DNA of 64,000 nt, from NCBI GenBank assembly GCA_940337035.1, contig OW679202.1, positions 48,439,763 through 48,503,762 of the forward strand, read 5' to 3'. Positions within the stretch are counted from its first letter, which is position 1. Every line of letters starts with the position of its first letter. Both the position numbers and the translations under genes were made by a program. The DNA comes from Agriotes lineatus (taxonomy: Eukaryota; Arthropoda; Insecta; Coleoptera; Elateridae). The notes under the pieces were generated by a model. The model did no database searches, was not told the DNA's origin, and worked only from the letters and a program-made list of their open reading frames with translations. Of this stretch, positions 52,017 to 64,000 are shown one piece after another.

Positions 52017-53255
52017 AGAAACTTTGAGTGAAGTGCGATATGGACAACTTTGACATATATTGTTATAATTTATTATTATTGTAGTTTTTATTTATTTAAA
52101 ATAAAATAAATGCATTTAATAATCGCATGTGGGTCGGGTCTCTACATCCTAGCAAATATTACTTTGACTTGTATAAACTATAAGAAATACATTTGCCATT
52201 ACCTTGATTGTCGTGGTATTATTTCTGATAATTTAGTTGTACACGCTTTGTGTAATGGTGATTTAACTAATGAGATCACTACAATACAGGATATTATTTA
52301 ACTAAAGGAAAATTAATTCAGGTATGGCGATTTAACCTTACAATTCGCAAAACAAGTCCGCTATTAACCGACACTTATCTGTGATTACGTAATTAAAGCG
52401 TTGCTTATGTGATAACAATTGCCGTAACTAAATACACGTCACAAACAAAAACACTCATAGGACGCTTCTGCCGGAAGTGTACATAAAACCGACGTCACCA
52501 AAAAATTCACTAAAAAATCAATCTTTTAGGATGAAATTTTTTGACCTTTCTGTTGCTTTTGGAATGAAAACTAGGGCTTAATTCGAACCCCAGCAAGTCC
52601 CACGATGTCTGGGTCCCACTTTCTTTGGCCTGCCGATACAAGCCACTGAACGCCCTCAGAACCACTCCTGTAGCTTGGCGGCTGCGAGAGCTCCTACAAT
52701 TCAGCCGCTGCCTAACACCTAGGGCTCCAACTGCTTTTCACGAAGGTTGCTGTCTAGTTCACAAGGCTCCAATTACTCTGCCCGAAACTAGCAAACACTC
52801 GATGCATAAAATAATCACTTTTTAAAACTTCTGCAGAGGTGCTACGAACTACTGCAACTTACTGCAGTACACCCAATAGATGTACAATTAATTTTAAAAC
52901 ACACTGAATTGTGAAAAGGGCTATTTATTCACAAATTAACAATTATTTATCGGGGAAGCCAAATTAACACTATTTCACAGCTTGGCTTCCTTTCCCCAAT
53001 TGTCTGTCTTCGATCTTACATTGTTTTATATTGTTTTCAAGCCTACTCTGATTACATTTTGTTGAAATCAAGGCTAACACTATTTTTAATACTGTTTTTA
53101 CAAATTAAACTAGCACATTTCTGGAACATTTTATAAAATAATATTTGATATGCATCAAATGTTATTAATTGCTATTATAATCATAACGGCTAAAAATATG
53201 TTCATAGCAATATTTATTGAAAAATAGTGTGATATGCTCCTAACCAGAGGTGATA
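52017..53255. other. Unassigned stretch with a GC-rich island
   Basis: 52560-52800 is clearly richer in GC than its flanks. I could not connect it to a gene or element. Confidence 0.35.
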
Positions 53256-53259
53256 ATAT

Positions 53260-53895
53260 CCGAAAATGAAGACGAGCTACAAATACTGCTACATTAATTC
53301 TACGCAGTTCAACATGATGATATCAGTACAGAAGACCAAAACAGTCGTTGTGGTAAATGAAATAATAGAACAAGAAGTAATGACCTTTAAATACTTGACA
53401 GTAGAAATATGTGCTAACCAATACAGGCCAACTGAGGTCAAAAAGCAAACTAATAAAGCTGCAATAATATCGGGGTGACTGGGGTTTGAGGCTTTAGTAT
53501 AAAAAACAAGTACATGAATAGACATGCTAAAGTCAAAATATACAAAGCCTGCGTGTAATCAATAATGACCTACGCTGCGGAAATCAGAGCTGACACATGC
53601 AAAACTAAGGGTATATTCTGAACTGCAGAGATGAGAACAATCAGGACCATCGCTGGGCATACCCTTAAAGACAGAATCCCGAACACAGAAATAAGAAGAA
53701 CCTGTGACATCCAAGACATCCTCAAATGGACAAGACATAGACAAGCGACCATGTGTCCGGAATGCCCAACGAGTCAGAAAAATAGTAAGAGACCGAAAGC
53801 CACGCTTCTGTAGGCTACCTGGCAGACCCCGAAAGCGATGGGTAAACAGCTGGATATCAACATCACAGGAAGCACTATAAAGTTCTAACACAGGG
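53260..53895 (+). pseudogene. LINE RT C-terminal remnant
   Basis: In shifting frames it reads FNMMISVQKTKTVVV, EVMTFKYLTVEI, NRAAIISG-like, MRTIRTIAGHTLKDRI, IRRTCDIQDILKW and LPGRPRKRWVN. This is the thumb-to-end region of insect LINE polymerases. No catalytic part. Confidence 0.72.
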
Positions 53896-53899
53896 TCTA

Positions 53900-54215
53900 A
53901 GCCGAGCTCTGTAAACTATTGGTTACCACGTCTGCTTAGCATTCGGGAGGTCGCGGGTTCGATTTCTGCGGCCATTTTCTCTGATTCAGGTTTTTAGGTG
54001 GTTTTCGTGAGTCAACAGAGTACCTTCTCTGAGGCGAATGCCGGGACAGTACTTCTCCACCTTTCCTGGCCTCTCTTCCATTCTCCACTCTTCCTTTCTC
54101 TCACTTATCCTATAATTGCCGTTCTTCGCTGAAGAGGGACGCAAGGTCCCTATAGCAGCCCGTCCCCAATTGGGGGAATTGAATCCTGTCCCACAACTGC
54201 GGGGGCTTGCGTATT
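53900..54215 (+). mobile_element. tRNA-derived SINE
   Basis: The head has an A-box-like tattggttaccacgtctg and a B box gcgggttcgatttc near 53960. The body ends in a gtccccaattgggggaatt palindrome. Boundaries are approximate and no target duplication was seen. It differs in sequence from families A and B. Confidence 0.55.
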
Positions 54216-55390
54216 ACGTTGGCGTATTACTACGCCACCGTGGGTGAGGATGCCGCAGACAGAAATGTTGCAACTGCAGAAATGTATGAGAGCAAATATG
54301 TGTGGTAGAGTGTCCGCATTTACTCGTTTGATTAATACGAGTACGCTTTATGAAAGGATATGGGTAACGGGTATGCAGGCGGCACAAGGGGTACCCAGAA
54401 GAACACGGACGGGCGCTTACACAGGCTAGTACTTTCAAGACCATACTCTTACCTTCTCGTGGTGGACCTATTCCAGCTTGTTGAGCAGAAAGAGGCGGAT
54501 CCAATGGGTAAACGAGGTGCCGTAGTTTAAGATGTCGGACAATGAGTAATCCTGCCCTAGTATCCGAGGCGCGTGAGAGATCAAAGTCGTAATTTGAGGT
54601 GTCGGTCACAGGTAGCCGGATGTACTAGTATCCGAGACGTGTCGGGCAGTCGACTGAGGGGCAGGACCAGGAGCGAACCTGGTCCGCGCTCCGAGAAGCG
54701 TCAAAAACCGTCGTTAGAGGTGTCGGCCTGGCTACACTGTACTAGTATCCAAAACGAGCTTCCCTGGAGCAGACCGCACGAGTTCATCCCTTAGAACTCC
54801 CGGAGACCACTCCTGTTCCACAATTGCGGAGGCATGCGTATTACGTTGGCGTATTGCCGCGCAGAAGTGGGTGAGGATGTTCGAAAGGAGATGTGCATGG
54901 TACGGCAGAAATGTTGAGCCGAGGTACAGCAATTTGTGGTAGAGAGTTTACTCTCGATCAGTTACTCTTCAACGCTTACACAAGTACTACGGGTTCCCCG
55001 GGTGTCTCGGTACATGGCATTTCGATGTCCGGATCTAGGTGCTCGGCTGACTGAGTGAGGACGGATAAACACTCATTATCAAAGTTGCGGTGAGTGACCC
55101 AGACAGTCACCAAGAGGGCGGGATAGGCCATTGGAACCACACCCGGTTTAAAAGGGTACAGCAATTTCTGGGCGACGCTGGGTGCATTGTTTCCAGTGGC
55201 GTCCCGGACATGCGAGCGGACTTTGCCGTCGCACGCGAGGGTGATAATATGCTTTATTGATCGATGCATCCTAGTCTCAAAAGGCAGACCAATATGTGTC
55301 ATGATGCGATTGACATTACAAAAAGTTCCATTCTTAGCATTTCCTGACAACAAATTTTACTCTTTAGTCAATGAATGGTGGATCCAGAGA
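54190..55390. repeat. GC-rich tract with direct repeats, function unknown
   Basis: The block cacaactgcgg...cgtattacgttggcgtatt occurs at about 54193 and again at 54820, each followed by gtgggtgaggatg. Between them gaggtgtcgg..., then ctagtatccgag-type units recur three times (about 54555, 54610-54640, 54715-54750). A 125-codon minus frame (54976-55353) lies at the right; I do not recognise it. Confidence 0.5.
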
Positions 55391-55620
55391 GAATAAAACC
55401 TTTTTAAAGTCAGGGATCGTAAAAATTGCGTGTACCGTAGGTGCAGAAATATCCAAGGCCTCTCCTATCTATTGACATGGTAACCATCTTTCTTTCTTCA
55501 GAATATTCCGCACAGTTGCAATGTGTTTGTCAGTGATGAAGAAAGAAGCTGTCTTGGGTGAGGGGTAGTCTTCAAAACTAAAATGTCCACTCCGCTACTC
55601 CTAAGATCATGTTTTTTTTA
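55390..55620 (-). pseudogene. Mariner-like transposase N-terminal remnant
   Basis: The minus strand reads EDYPSPKTASFFITDKHIAT, VRNILKKERWLPC and IGEALDISAPTVHAIF. This is the second helix-turn-helix of mariner transposases (usual form ...REIAEALGISxGSVHxIL). One in-frame stop lies between the two halves. The catalytic domain was not found. Confidence 0.6.
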
Positions 55621-56135
55621 GTAGTACGATGGTGACAATTAGATTTAGGAGGTATTCCTTCTAAACATGGGCTGACGTCAGCCCTTAATCAATCTTGTAG
55701 CATGAAATTGTACGGTACTTATTTTTCGCACACTGCGACATAGGACATAGGTCGCTCAGCTTTACTGTTCTATTGCAACAGGCAGCAGGTACATACACTT
55801 TTGTTTATAGGTACAGGTTTGTCTTTTAGACGAGGGAAGTAATAAACAAAAACGTTTATATAAACATTGGTCCGAAATTTCCACTTAAGGGCGAGTTGTG
55901 ACAAGGGTAATGGGAAATACACATTGGTATTACGTTCCTGAAGTAGGGAATTTCAATCTTTAGGTTCGCTTTTTTCGAAAACTATTGCTCTCAACGATCT
56001 CAAACAAGAGTGATTTTATTATATAAAAAGTTTAACCTTTTCGAATATCTAACAAGAATTGACGAAAATGTCGACTATAAAAAGTTACTACTAAAAATAT
56101 CCTTCCATAACTTCAATATGAGAGTAGTGCAGATA
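55621..56135. other. Unassigned stretch
   Basis: Nothing recognised. Confidence 0.4.
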
Positions 56136-56139
56136 TGCC

Positions 56140-57950
56140 TTCTATTTCTTAAAATTTCGTCTTTTTCCAGAGGTTGGCTGTCATTGTGGCAATTAGTCTC
56201 TCAAGTTTCTCATCCATGTTATTCTTCGTCGTCCCATCGATATTCTGCACTAGATCTGGCCTTGCATAATTAATATTGTAAAACTCTATACTTTTCCCTT
56301 CTGTTGATATGGTCAAAGTATTCGAGCTTTCTTCTTTTGATAGTGAAAGTTAGATCAGTTGTCTTATTTATTCGGTTTAAGACCTCACTGTTTGTTATTC
56401 GCGCAGCCCACGGTATTTTGAGAATTCTCTTGTATGTCCAATATCCGAAATACTATTTTTTAGATATTTTTTCTTCCATCCCTCCATACCATACAGCAGT
56501 ACAGATAACACACATAATTATGTCATCCTAATTCCCAAGGGAAGGTTTAGGTTTTTGTCACACAGTAAGTGCTACATTTTGATGATTGCTGTTTTAGTAA
56601 TTGCAACCGTCGTGTTGATATCTTGTGCCTGGTGTTTTCGTTTATCCATGGATATCTGTAGCCGTTAACGCTTTTAACGGGTTCGTTGTTAATGGTCAAA
56701 ATGGGTAGTCTTGGGGGTGCTTTGCTTACCTCCAGCTATTTTGTTTCATTTATGTTCATTTTAAGGCCTAGTTGTTGCTTGCAAAGTGTTATCCATTCTA
56801 ATCAAGTTTATAAATCGTCTAAATTATCGGCCAGCACCACCGTATCATCTGCATAGCGAATATTGTTTATGCTCTCGCTCTTAATGGTTATGTCCGGTGA
56901 AGGTTTTTCTGGTGCTTTTGTTGAAGATGGTTTGTGAGCACAGATGGAAGCGCACTGGTGACAGTATGCAGCCCTGTCTCACCCCCCTCTTGATTTCGAT
57001 GTCTTCAATCATTTCATTTTTTACCCGAACTGTAGTCCTCTGATGCAAATAAAAGTTTTTAATTATTCGGATGTCCCAAGAGCCAAGTTTGGTGTTTCTA
57101 AGGATTTCAGTTAGACGTTCATGCCTTCTCATAGTCAATAAATTTTAAGTATCTATCTTTGTTCATGTTCAGGATTTTTTGTATAAGTACGTTGAGTCCA
57201 AATAACGCATATCCAGTCCCCACTGTGTTCCTAAAGGCAAGATGCGTTTCGGAGATCTTGGCTTCCAGTCTTCTATATATGCGGTTGTGTATAATATTAA
57301 CGAATACTTTCAACGCTTGGCATGTAAGACTTATTGTTCGATGATCAGAATACTCTTTAGCATTGCCTTTCTTTGGAAACATTACAAAAGTTGATCTAAG
57401 CGATTCGTTTGGAATTATGTGAGACTTATAAATGGTGTTTGACTCCTTAATGACATATATGGTTTCATCTTTTGTTATTTCAGGACTATTTTTGTCTACA
57501 TTTTTGTTATTGAAATTATTCCTTGTATCTTCGAATAACTCTTTTATATACTCTTGCGGTTCATAATTAAATTGCCGTTTTTGTTTTTAATTAATCCAGG
57601 TTGTTTTTTGATTTCTACACCTGTAATATTTTTAATTTTCTTATAAAGTCCGATGAGTCATTTTTATGTTCTAATTCTTCAATTTCTTTACATCTTTCTT
57701 TCGTAAACTTGTCTTTGGCTTCTATTATTTTCTGTTGTATTTTTCTGTTAATGTCTTTATATTTGCTTTCGTGCCTACCTTTGTACGTTCTTATTTTGTC
57801 ATTAGATCTAGTATTTATTTAGTCATCCATTTTTATTTTGCTTGTGATTTCGGCTGCTTCAGCGTTTCTGAGCTTACGTCCATGATAGCTTGTTTATTCC
57901 TTTCCATTTTTTATTTACGTCTTCAAGTCTAATGTAATTTTTAACAGCTC
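56140..57950 (-). pseudogene. LINE RT remnant, nearly full RT region
   Basis: On the minus strand, order and motifs fit a complete but decayed RT. About 57870-57480 covers the linker (KWMTK-x-ILDLMTK, EYIKELFEDTRNN). 57382-57119 has FPKKGNAKEYSDHRTISLTC and LKFIDYEKAFD. 57138-56881 has IKRGVRQGCILSP. About 56830-56880 has NIRYADDTVVLADN with the catalytic Asp pair. 56150-56350 holds a Lys/Arg-rich end. At least three frameshifts or stops separate these parts. Confidence 0.82.
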
Positions 57951-60920
57951 TTTAGTAATAGTATTTGTTGTGGGGAGACTGATGTCAAGCAAGTAGGCCT
58001 TGATATACCCTTTTTGCCAACCTCGTGGACAAGGTCTCGGCATGCAGAGTACCAGGACCCTAGTCCTACTTAGAATTTTGCCGAGACTAAGAAGTTTCAA
58101 CCCTAGCCTGTAAGTTTCTATTTATTTCTGTTTGTACTTCTTTTTATTTTATTATCCCTTAAGATGTTTGGGTCTAAGCGGGACCTTTGAGATGTTGCTT
58201 ATGTGTTGTTTATTTTCTTCAGTCTTATTAACACTAGTGCTAGTAGTGCGTTATGGTAGAATTAATATCTGCACTTTTACAAATTTAATAGAGTTTCTGT
58301 ATCTTCTATCAATAAGAATAAAATCTGACTTCTGACAATGATATTTTAGATATGCAAAATTACAACAAATTTGCTTTATCTGTGTTCTGTTAATCAAATA
58401 AAATCGGTGTTCTCAGAGCTATAGTGCCCATAAGACATAAGAACATAGGAATTTTAAAATTATTTTGGCCTAGAGGACACGTCCCTAGAATAGTGCCATG
58501 TAATTTTGAAACAACCTGTATGTATAATAATATTGCTATCACTGTTCTACTTCTTATTAGAATAAATAAGTTGAGTTTTTCATTTGTTCAATAAAAGTGC
58601 AATAGTAATTTCAGGGACTCTTTTATAGGAACATTATTACCCCAAACAGTACAATGCGAATTTGAATATTCGCGTTCTAGTTGAACTTCTCGCGACCGCT
58701 TTAAGCGATTTTCAACATAAAGTGCGGTAAGTTGCAGTCCTTGCTCCCAACCACAGATGGCGGACGGTGTTGCTGTATCCAACGTCTATTTCTCCGCGTA
58801 AAATCTACATGCGCACAGATGGAAAATGAAAATGGAAACTTTTGTCTGAACGTCGGTAGTCAATACACGCATGAAGTGAATAAACGGTATATTATTTACA
58901 AATAATTTAGTTATTGATGAAAAATTATAACGCCCATGAAATTACTTGTACGATATAATAAGCAAATCGTGCTTTAAGAACATATAATTAAATAAATAGC
59001 ATATTAACACATTTTCAAATGAAAAATGAACAATTTTATTCTCAGCTTGTATACAAATATACCTAAGTTGCCAAAAAAAGCAGAGATTTTGTTATTAAGC
59101 TTTAGAATTTTTGTAACGAATTGATTAGTATATTTTGCGCCTTGTTATTACAATCGGTGTTATGCATTCATTTCTTAAGGTCGCTGGTACCCCCACTACT
59201 GTTACATAAAATATTACGCAATTAATTAAAGATATGTGTTAATAATATTTAATTTATATTTTTAATGAGGTGTTTATATTCGCTTCGCAGACTTAGTTTT
59301 ACTCAGTTCTATTTAAACATTCACACTTCTTCATTTACCAATCAGAGACAACTACCAACTGGATTTAGTTGCGAAATTAAGAATATTTATTTCCTTCTAT
59401 CTAATACTTACTCAATGTTCAAAAACGTAGAGCTAAAGAAATGCACTTATAAAAGATTTAAAAAGCGTTCTACATAACGACACATGTTTGTATATTAGGG
59501 GACTGCTGATAATTTGAGGTCACGGTTTGAATGCTCACAAACTTATATAACCGAACTAATTGACTATTTAAATTGTCATTATGTATTTTTGTGAACTACC
59601 AGATGACAGAGCGAAACAACAACGAATTTGAATCATTGTTGGTATTTAAAATTCCTCGTGTTTAATAACTTATTTAAATTATTTTAGTTACTTTCCAATT
59701 AGTCCATAGTGGTTTTATAAGATGTATGGGAACATCAGAGATTCTGAAAGTGAAACATTTGCTTTATAGTTACTCAGACATTACCACTTCCTATAAAACC
59801 AATTGTATACAAGTTATGCGATAGATTTGCATTATTTTGGTTACGTCCTCGTAAAATCTATAAAAACTTATTATCAAACCTACTGATTTTTTTATAAGTA
59901 TTATGTTAACAGTTTTATATACTCTCTACGATCTGAATTATAAAACATACACATATGTTATGAAATCGTTATATTATTCTATTTAGAATAACTCAAAATT
60001 TATGAGCTATGCGAGCTTTGCTGTGAATATGGAACAAAATAGAATAAAAAATTACAGCGCGCCACAAAATTAGCAAAGATTTTAGCTATTCAAATAATAT
60101 TTATTTATGGAGAGAGAAGGGATCAAGGCATATAGAATGTTTTTACTATTATAATGGTACGCGGTTACATTAAAACAATTTTAGGTATTTTTTGTTAAGT
60201 TTATTAATTGACAATGTGCTTATTGCTCAGTCGATTATTGACACAAAGAAATAAAAGAAATATTAAGTACTGGAACAAAGAATGACAATAATAAAAAACC
60301 GCAATTATTAATATAATAATCAATGGAGACTATAAAATTCAACTCAGTATTGTAAAGAAACCTGTGATTGTCACTGTACGCTTTTAATATGCATATACGG
60401 GATGTCCGAATATTCTGGAAAAGCTTTATTATACATTTACTACTAGAGATGTACAAAACCTGCAGTGATAAACTTATAGAGATATTTAGTTCTACATTTT
60501 AAAAATATTTTGAAGTGCCATAGTTGACTCGTGTGGGAGGGGCGATACAAACTTACGTTTTTTTTAAAGAGACACCTTATATTTTTTCATGATATCATCG
60601 ATTATGACCTTACATACACATTTCTAAAATGTAGCAATTAATATCCTCGCCGTCACATTTTTTGTACATATTTAGTAGTAGCCTTTACGACAATATTAGA
60701 GTTTTCCAGAAGGTTGTCCCCTGTATTTTATTTCCTATTTTTCAGTGATGAAGAATCTGGAGTATTTTCAGAATAATAGTTTTTCTTGTTACTCCAGTAA
60801 TTTTTTATTAATAATTGCATTTTGATTACTTTTTATTTTATAATTTTTTTCATTAGTTTAGGGAAATATATGCTAATGTAAAAAAAACAAGTTTATAAAA
60901 CCGTAACAGTTACCATATTA
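57951..60920. other. Long unassigned AT-rich stretch
   Basis: No coding exon, RNA gene or clear transposon end was found. Short frames of 60-75 codons on both strands look like chance. Confidence 0.4.
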
Positions 60921-60929
60921 ACGCACACA

Positions 60930-61330
60930 GATGGATCTTCGGTACTGCAAACGAATATAAAAGTCAAATTACAGTCGAAATACAATATTTAAGAAAAATA
61001 GCAGGGAAGACAAAATGAGGACACGTTAGAAGCGCTGACATCAGGAGAACAAGCACCGATCACGGAAAAAATTCAAAGGGATCAATTGAAATGACTGGAA
61101 CACGTCCCAGGAAGGAACCAGGATAGAGGAAGAAGAATGCTGGCTGGCAGGGATAAGAAAAGGAGAAGGGGAAGACCAAGAAGGACATGAATAGATATGA
61201 TGACAGATATTGGAAGGAAGAGAGAGAAAACAAGTGAACAAATTAAATTAGAACATTAGCCAGGAACCGAACCGAATGGCAGAGGCTCTCTAGGGCTAAG
61301 TAAGAGGAGAAGAAGAAGAAGAACAAGAAG
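60930..61330 (+). pseudogene. LINE 3' end remnant
   Basis: It reads IQYLRKIAGKTK, HVRSADIRRTS, then an RRRGRPRRTxMDMxxDI-like stretch in mixed frames and ARNRTEWQRLS. It ends in an (AGA)n tail at 61305-61330. This is the C-end of an insect LINE polymerase. Confidence 0.62.
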
Positions 61331-61552
61331 ACGTCATTGGTTTACCTTAATTTTCTCAATTAGCACGTTTGCCTTTTATTGATAATCGGTTGATAATATG
61401 AAAAATATGAAGCACTGTTTCAATTAATAAATGATCACTTGTAAAAAACAAAATTGGAAGCCATAGCAACGTGATGCGAACAGCAAGAAAAATGTCAAGG
61501 TGGCACAAGGAGCATTAAAATTTACCAACCAATTTTTATTCAGTCCATTTAA

Positions 61553-61835
61553 AGCAGATAATATAGAGAGCTTGTGGACGGCTGGTAAAATGCTTGTGTT
61601 TGCAGTCGGCAGATAGTGGGTTCGAGTCCCACATCCGGACGTTGGTAACGTAGAACGCTCGCTGGCCATCATACTAACACCTTTGGTGGTCGTGACCCCT
61701 GCAAAGAGCATTCTTCCTACTAATTCAAAGGGATAGGCTAGCCACCATTCCAGGCCAAGGCCGAAGAAGGCTTATAAAGCCGCACTTCTTGTGCTATAAG
61801 TCTATATTAAGAGGAAGAAGAAGAGCAGATAATAT
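61553..61835 (+). mobile_element. tRNA-derived SINE, family A copy 3, 12-bp duplication
   Basis: The direct repeat agcagataatat lies at 61553-61564 and 61824-61835. The head carries a B box gggttcgagtccc at about 61619; the body has ggctagccacc and gaaggcttataaagcc; the tail is (GAA)n. It matches the minus-strand copies at 12.6 and 26.8 kb. Confidence 0.82.
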
Positions 61836-63613
61836 GGTAAAACTGCTAATTCCTTAGACTGTGATATTTTCTTTCTGAAAATAGCACCATTTAAAACTAT
61901 GTTTCCAAATAATACTGCCGTAAACAAAAGGAGAAAATTTGACCCACCCATCAACCAATAATCTCCATTGATCTATAATTTATTTTTTTTAGTCTGTGTC
62001 AAATCATTGTATTTCCTTTAAAATATTTAATTGACATTTAAAGTGATGTGATATCCTACAACTTTACTATCACTGGTTCCAATGAGAAATATAACATTCA
62101 AATCAGTAAGAAGTACAGATCGCACGGAGAGAGTTTATATTAGTATATATACCATATCATATATCACTACTATATCAAATTTTTCTGCATTCAAAAAATT
62201 CAAGTTCAATAGTTTAGTATTCAGGTACGTTAACACGTCTGAAAAACACGTTTTGCAGTAAATATTAACTACAGAAAATATTATTGTACTACTATAATAG
62301 CTATTGCCTGTCAGAATTTAATAATTTTAGCCAGAGTAACAGTGCCATCACTAACAGGTGCTCAATAACTGGTTTAGATTTGGCTGTAGTGGTAATAGCC
62401 CCTGTACTAGTATATATTGCAATCATTTAAGGCTTGGGTTTAGTAACAGAATCGAGATGCGTGGCGGTACCAATTTAAGTGATTTCATATTAGATATAAC
62501 TAAAATACCGTAGCAGTTGAAAAAAATCTCTATCGATAGACCTGTGCAGTAATCCTTTGTGCTATATGGTAAATGACCAAAAGATGATATTTTGAAAATG
62601 TGTATGTGTTATAGCCTTTGGTATGCAGGAAGGCGTTTTGTGAATATACCATAAAGAAAAAAAATGGCCGCATTTTTTTCGCTTTAGTTTCTAATATTAA
62701 GTACTGTAAAGACACTCATCTATCGACCTACTTTTCTACGTTCCCTAGAAAGGTTTAATTAAAAAAAAAAGTCTAAAAAGTTCAAGCAAAACTGCAAAAA
62801 GTAATACAGAATAGGCAACACACCAATCGACAGCAAAACCCAAAAGTATTCGCAGGGTAAAAAGGTAAGCGGATTATACTAATCTTCTTGTTACACGCTG
62901 TTACAAACACGAAGTTTGAGAATTTGTAAGTAGTACGTAGTTTGAAAAATATCTTTGCTGAATGATGTAAATAATAGCTTGGTTTACGAAAGGTTTTAAT
63001 TTAGTTTTTATTATTGTTTCACTTTTATTATTCACAGACGAATAACATCGTGTTCCATATATCACTACCATATATAAGTTCAATAGTTTAGTATTCAGCT
63101 ACGTTAAAACGTCTAAAAAGGTCGGCTGCTCACACGTTTATTTTGAAATTTCTCAAACGGTAAATAGCTGATACCAGTGGCGTCGCAAGGAACTTTAGTT
63201 ATCCGTTACAAAATTAGTTCCAAAATATTGTTTATTAACTTAGTAGGGAATTATGTTCTATATAAGTAAAATAGTTTTTCTGAACTTGCCATACATCGAA
63301 GCATTATGACACATGTTTCAGAAAATTTCAAAGAATTCACTAATCAAAAACAATAATTACTACATTAACCACTTTGCTTAATCATATACCTAATGAGCAA
63401 CAACAATACTCAATTAAATACTCTTTAATAGAATTCCTTCATGGACTTTTATCACTAAATGCATTCCTTATTCATGCATTTGTGTACTAATTGCCTTAGC
63501 AACGATTGCAATATATATTGGCAAATTAGTATTATTCTCCACTTTAAGTGGCGCAGTTCTATTTGCTATTTTCAGTCTCAAGCAATAAGGTTTTAAAAAA
63601 AAGTTTGACTTGA
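61836..63613. other. Unassigned stretch with one direct repeat
   Basis: aagttcaatagtttagtatt, followed by cag-n-tacgttaa-n-acgtct, occurs at about 62203-62240 and 63075-63113, in both cases just after an atatatcactac string. No gene was recognised. Confidence 0.45.
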
Positions 63614-64000
63614 GGTAAACACGGACAAGTAATACACAGTCAAACGTGCGAAGGGATATACAATGTATATAAATTATTTAAAAAACTTAAACCTTTCCGA
63701 TACATTAAACAACTTAAAGAAGCTGTATCAGAAGCAACAAAAGCGTCTGTGAGATCAGTGGCAACAATTATCAAAGGAGATGAAAGTCCAGCTGAAGATG
63801 GCAAACCAAAATTTTCTACTCCGGATACGAAACGCCCATGTCATTCCTCTGTAACGGATTTAGAAGACTATGAAAAAGACGAATTTCGCATTATAATATA
63901 CAATTACCATAAAACAATAGGTGCAAGAGTGACAATTGGTAAATTACGTGCAAAACTTCGAGATGATTTAGGTTGGAATGGTGGAACCACATCTTTAGGT
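63614..64000 (+). CDS. DDE-type transposase or derived gene, N-terminal part, cut by window end
   Basis: 129 codons are open from just after a TGA to the right edge, with no ATG in frame, so the start or a splice acceptor lies unseen or upstream. It reads EGIYNVYKLFKKLKPFRYIK, SEATKASVRSVATIIK (a helix-turn-helix), then a TDLEDYEKDEFRIIIYNYH linker and a second helical unit ending KLRAKLRDDLGWNGGTTSLG. Two N-terminal HTH units joined by a ...DxFDKDxIRRxIxxFY-like linker are typical of an insect family of IS630/Tc1-type transposases. The catalytic DDE part would lie to the right. Whether the gene is intact cannot be judged here. Confidence 0.6.

Overview
This is a stretch of insect nuclear DNA. 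It is AT-rich, has GT-AG introns, and is dominated by transposable elements. Several signals point to an insect: an INO80 gene, THAP and SWIM zinc-finger exons, tRNA-derived SINEs, Jockey-like LINEs, and hAT, mariner and pogo DNA transposons. I cannot fix the order; a beetle or another TE-rich insect is plausible. All calls come from reading the sequence, with no database search.

Left part (1-7.2 kb): a diverged tandem repeat precedes a probable first exon of a SWIM zinc-finger gene (+). A probable THAP first exon lies on the opposite strand, and the two exons face each other. Next come an 802-bp TA-flanked foldback element, a BED/hAT scrap, and a short hairpin element with a 12-bp target duplication.

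Main host gene (7.2-23.3 kb, +): the last eight exons of the chromatin remodeller INO80, joining in frame to a stop at 22065. They encode the C-terminal helicase lobe and a basic, low-complexity tail. Its introns and 3' UTR have collected insertions. These are a pogo-like MITE with a second foldback inside; a mariner-type transposase gene split by a 5'-truncated LINE (16-bp target duplication); SINEs; a LINE with an open RT frame (12-bp duplication); a small TA-flanked MITE; a mariner-type element; and a hAT MITE in the 3' UTR.

Middle (23.3-36.5 kb): LINE and SINE fragments and a nested hAT. The nested hAT is a 2.5-kb element whose transposase is broken by a 959-bp hAT MITE (perfect 8-bp duplication) and by a SINE. 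It is followed by a hAT-like MITE carrying a 20-G run, pogo-like remnants and several LINE scraps.

LTR block (36.5-46.1 kb): a Ty3/gypsy element on the minus strand, with LTRs, tRNA-Leu-type primer site, gag-pol and a 5-bp duplication, but broken reading frames. It lies 114 bp from a non-coding, LARD-like element with two equally long 1,427-bp LTRs and a 4-bp duplication.

Right part (46.1-64 kb): LINE gag and endonuclease fragments, a 2.6-kb inverted-repeat structure enclosing a LINE remnant, further LINE/SINE/mariner fragments, a GC-rich repeat tract at 54.2-55.4 kb, and the start of a DDE-type transposase gene running off the right edge. No rRNA gene, functional tRNA gene or CRISPR array was seen.
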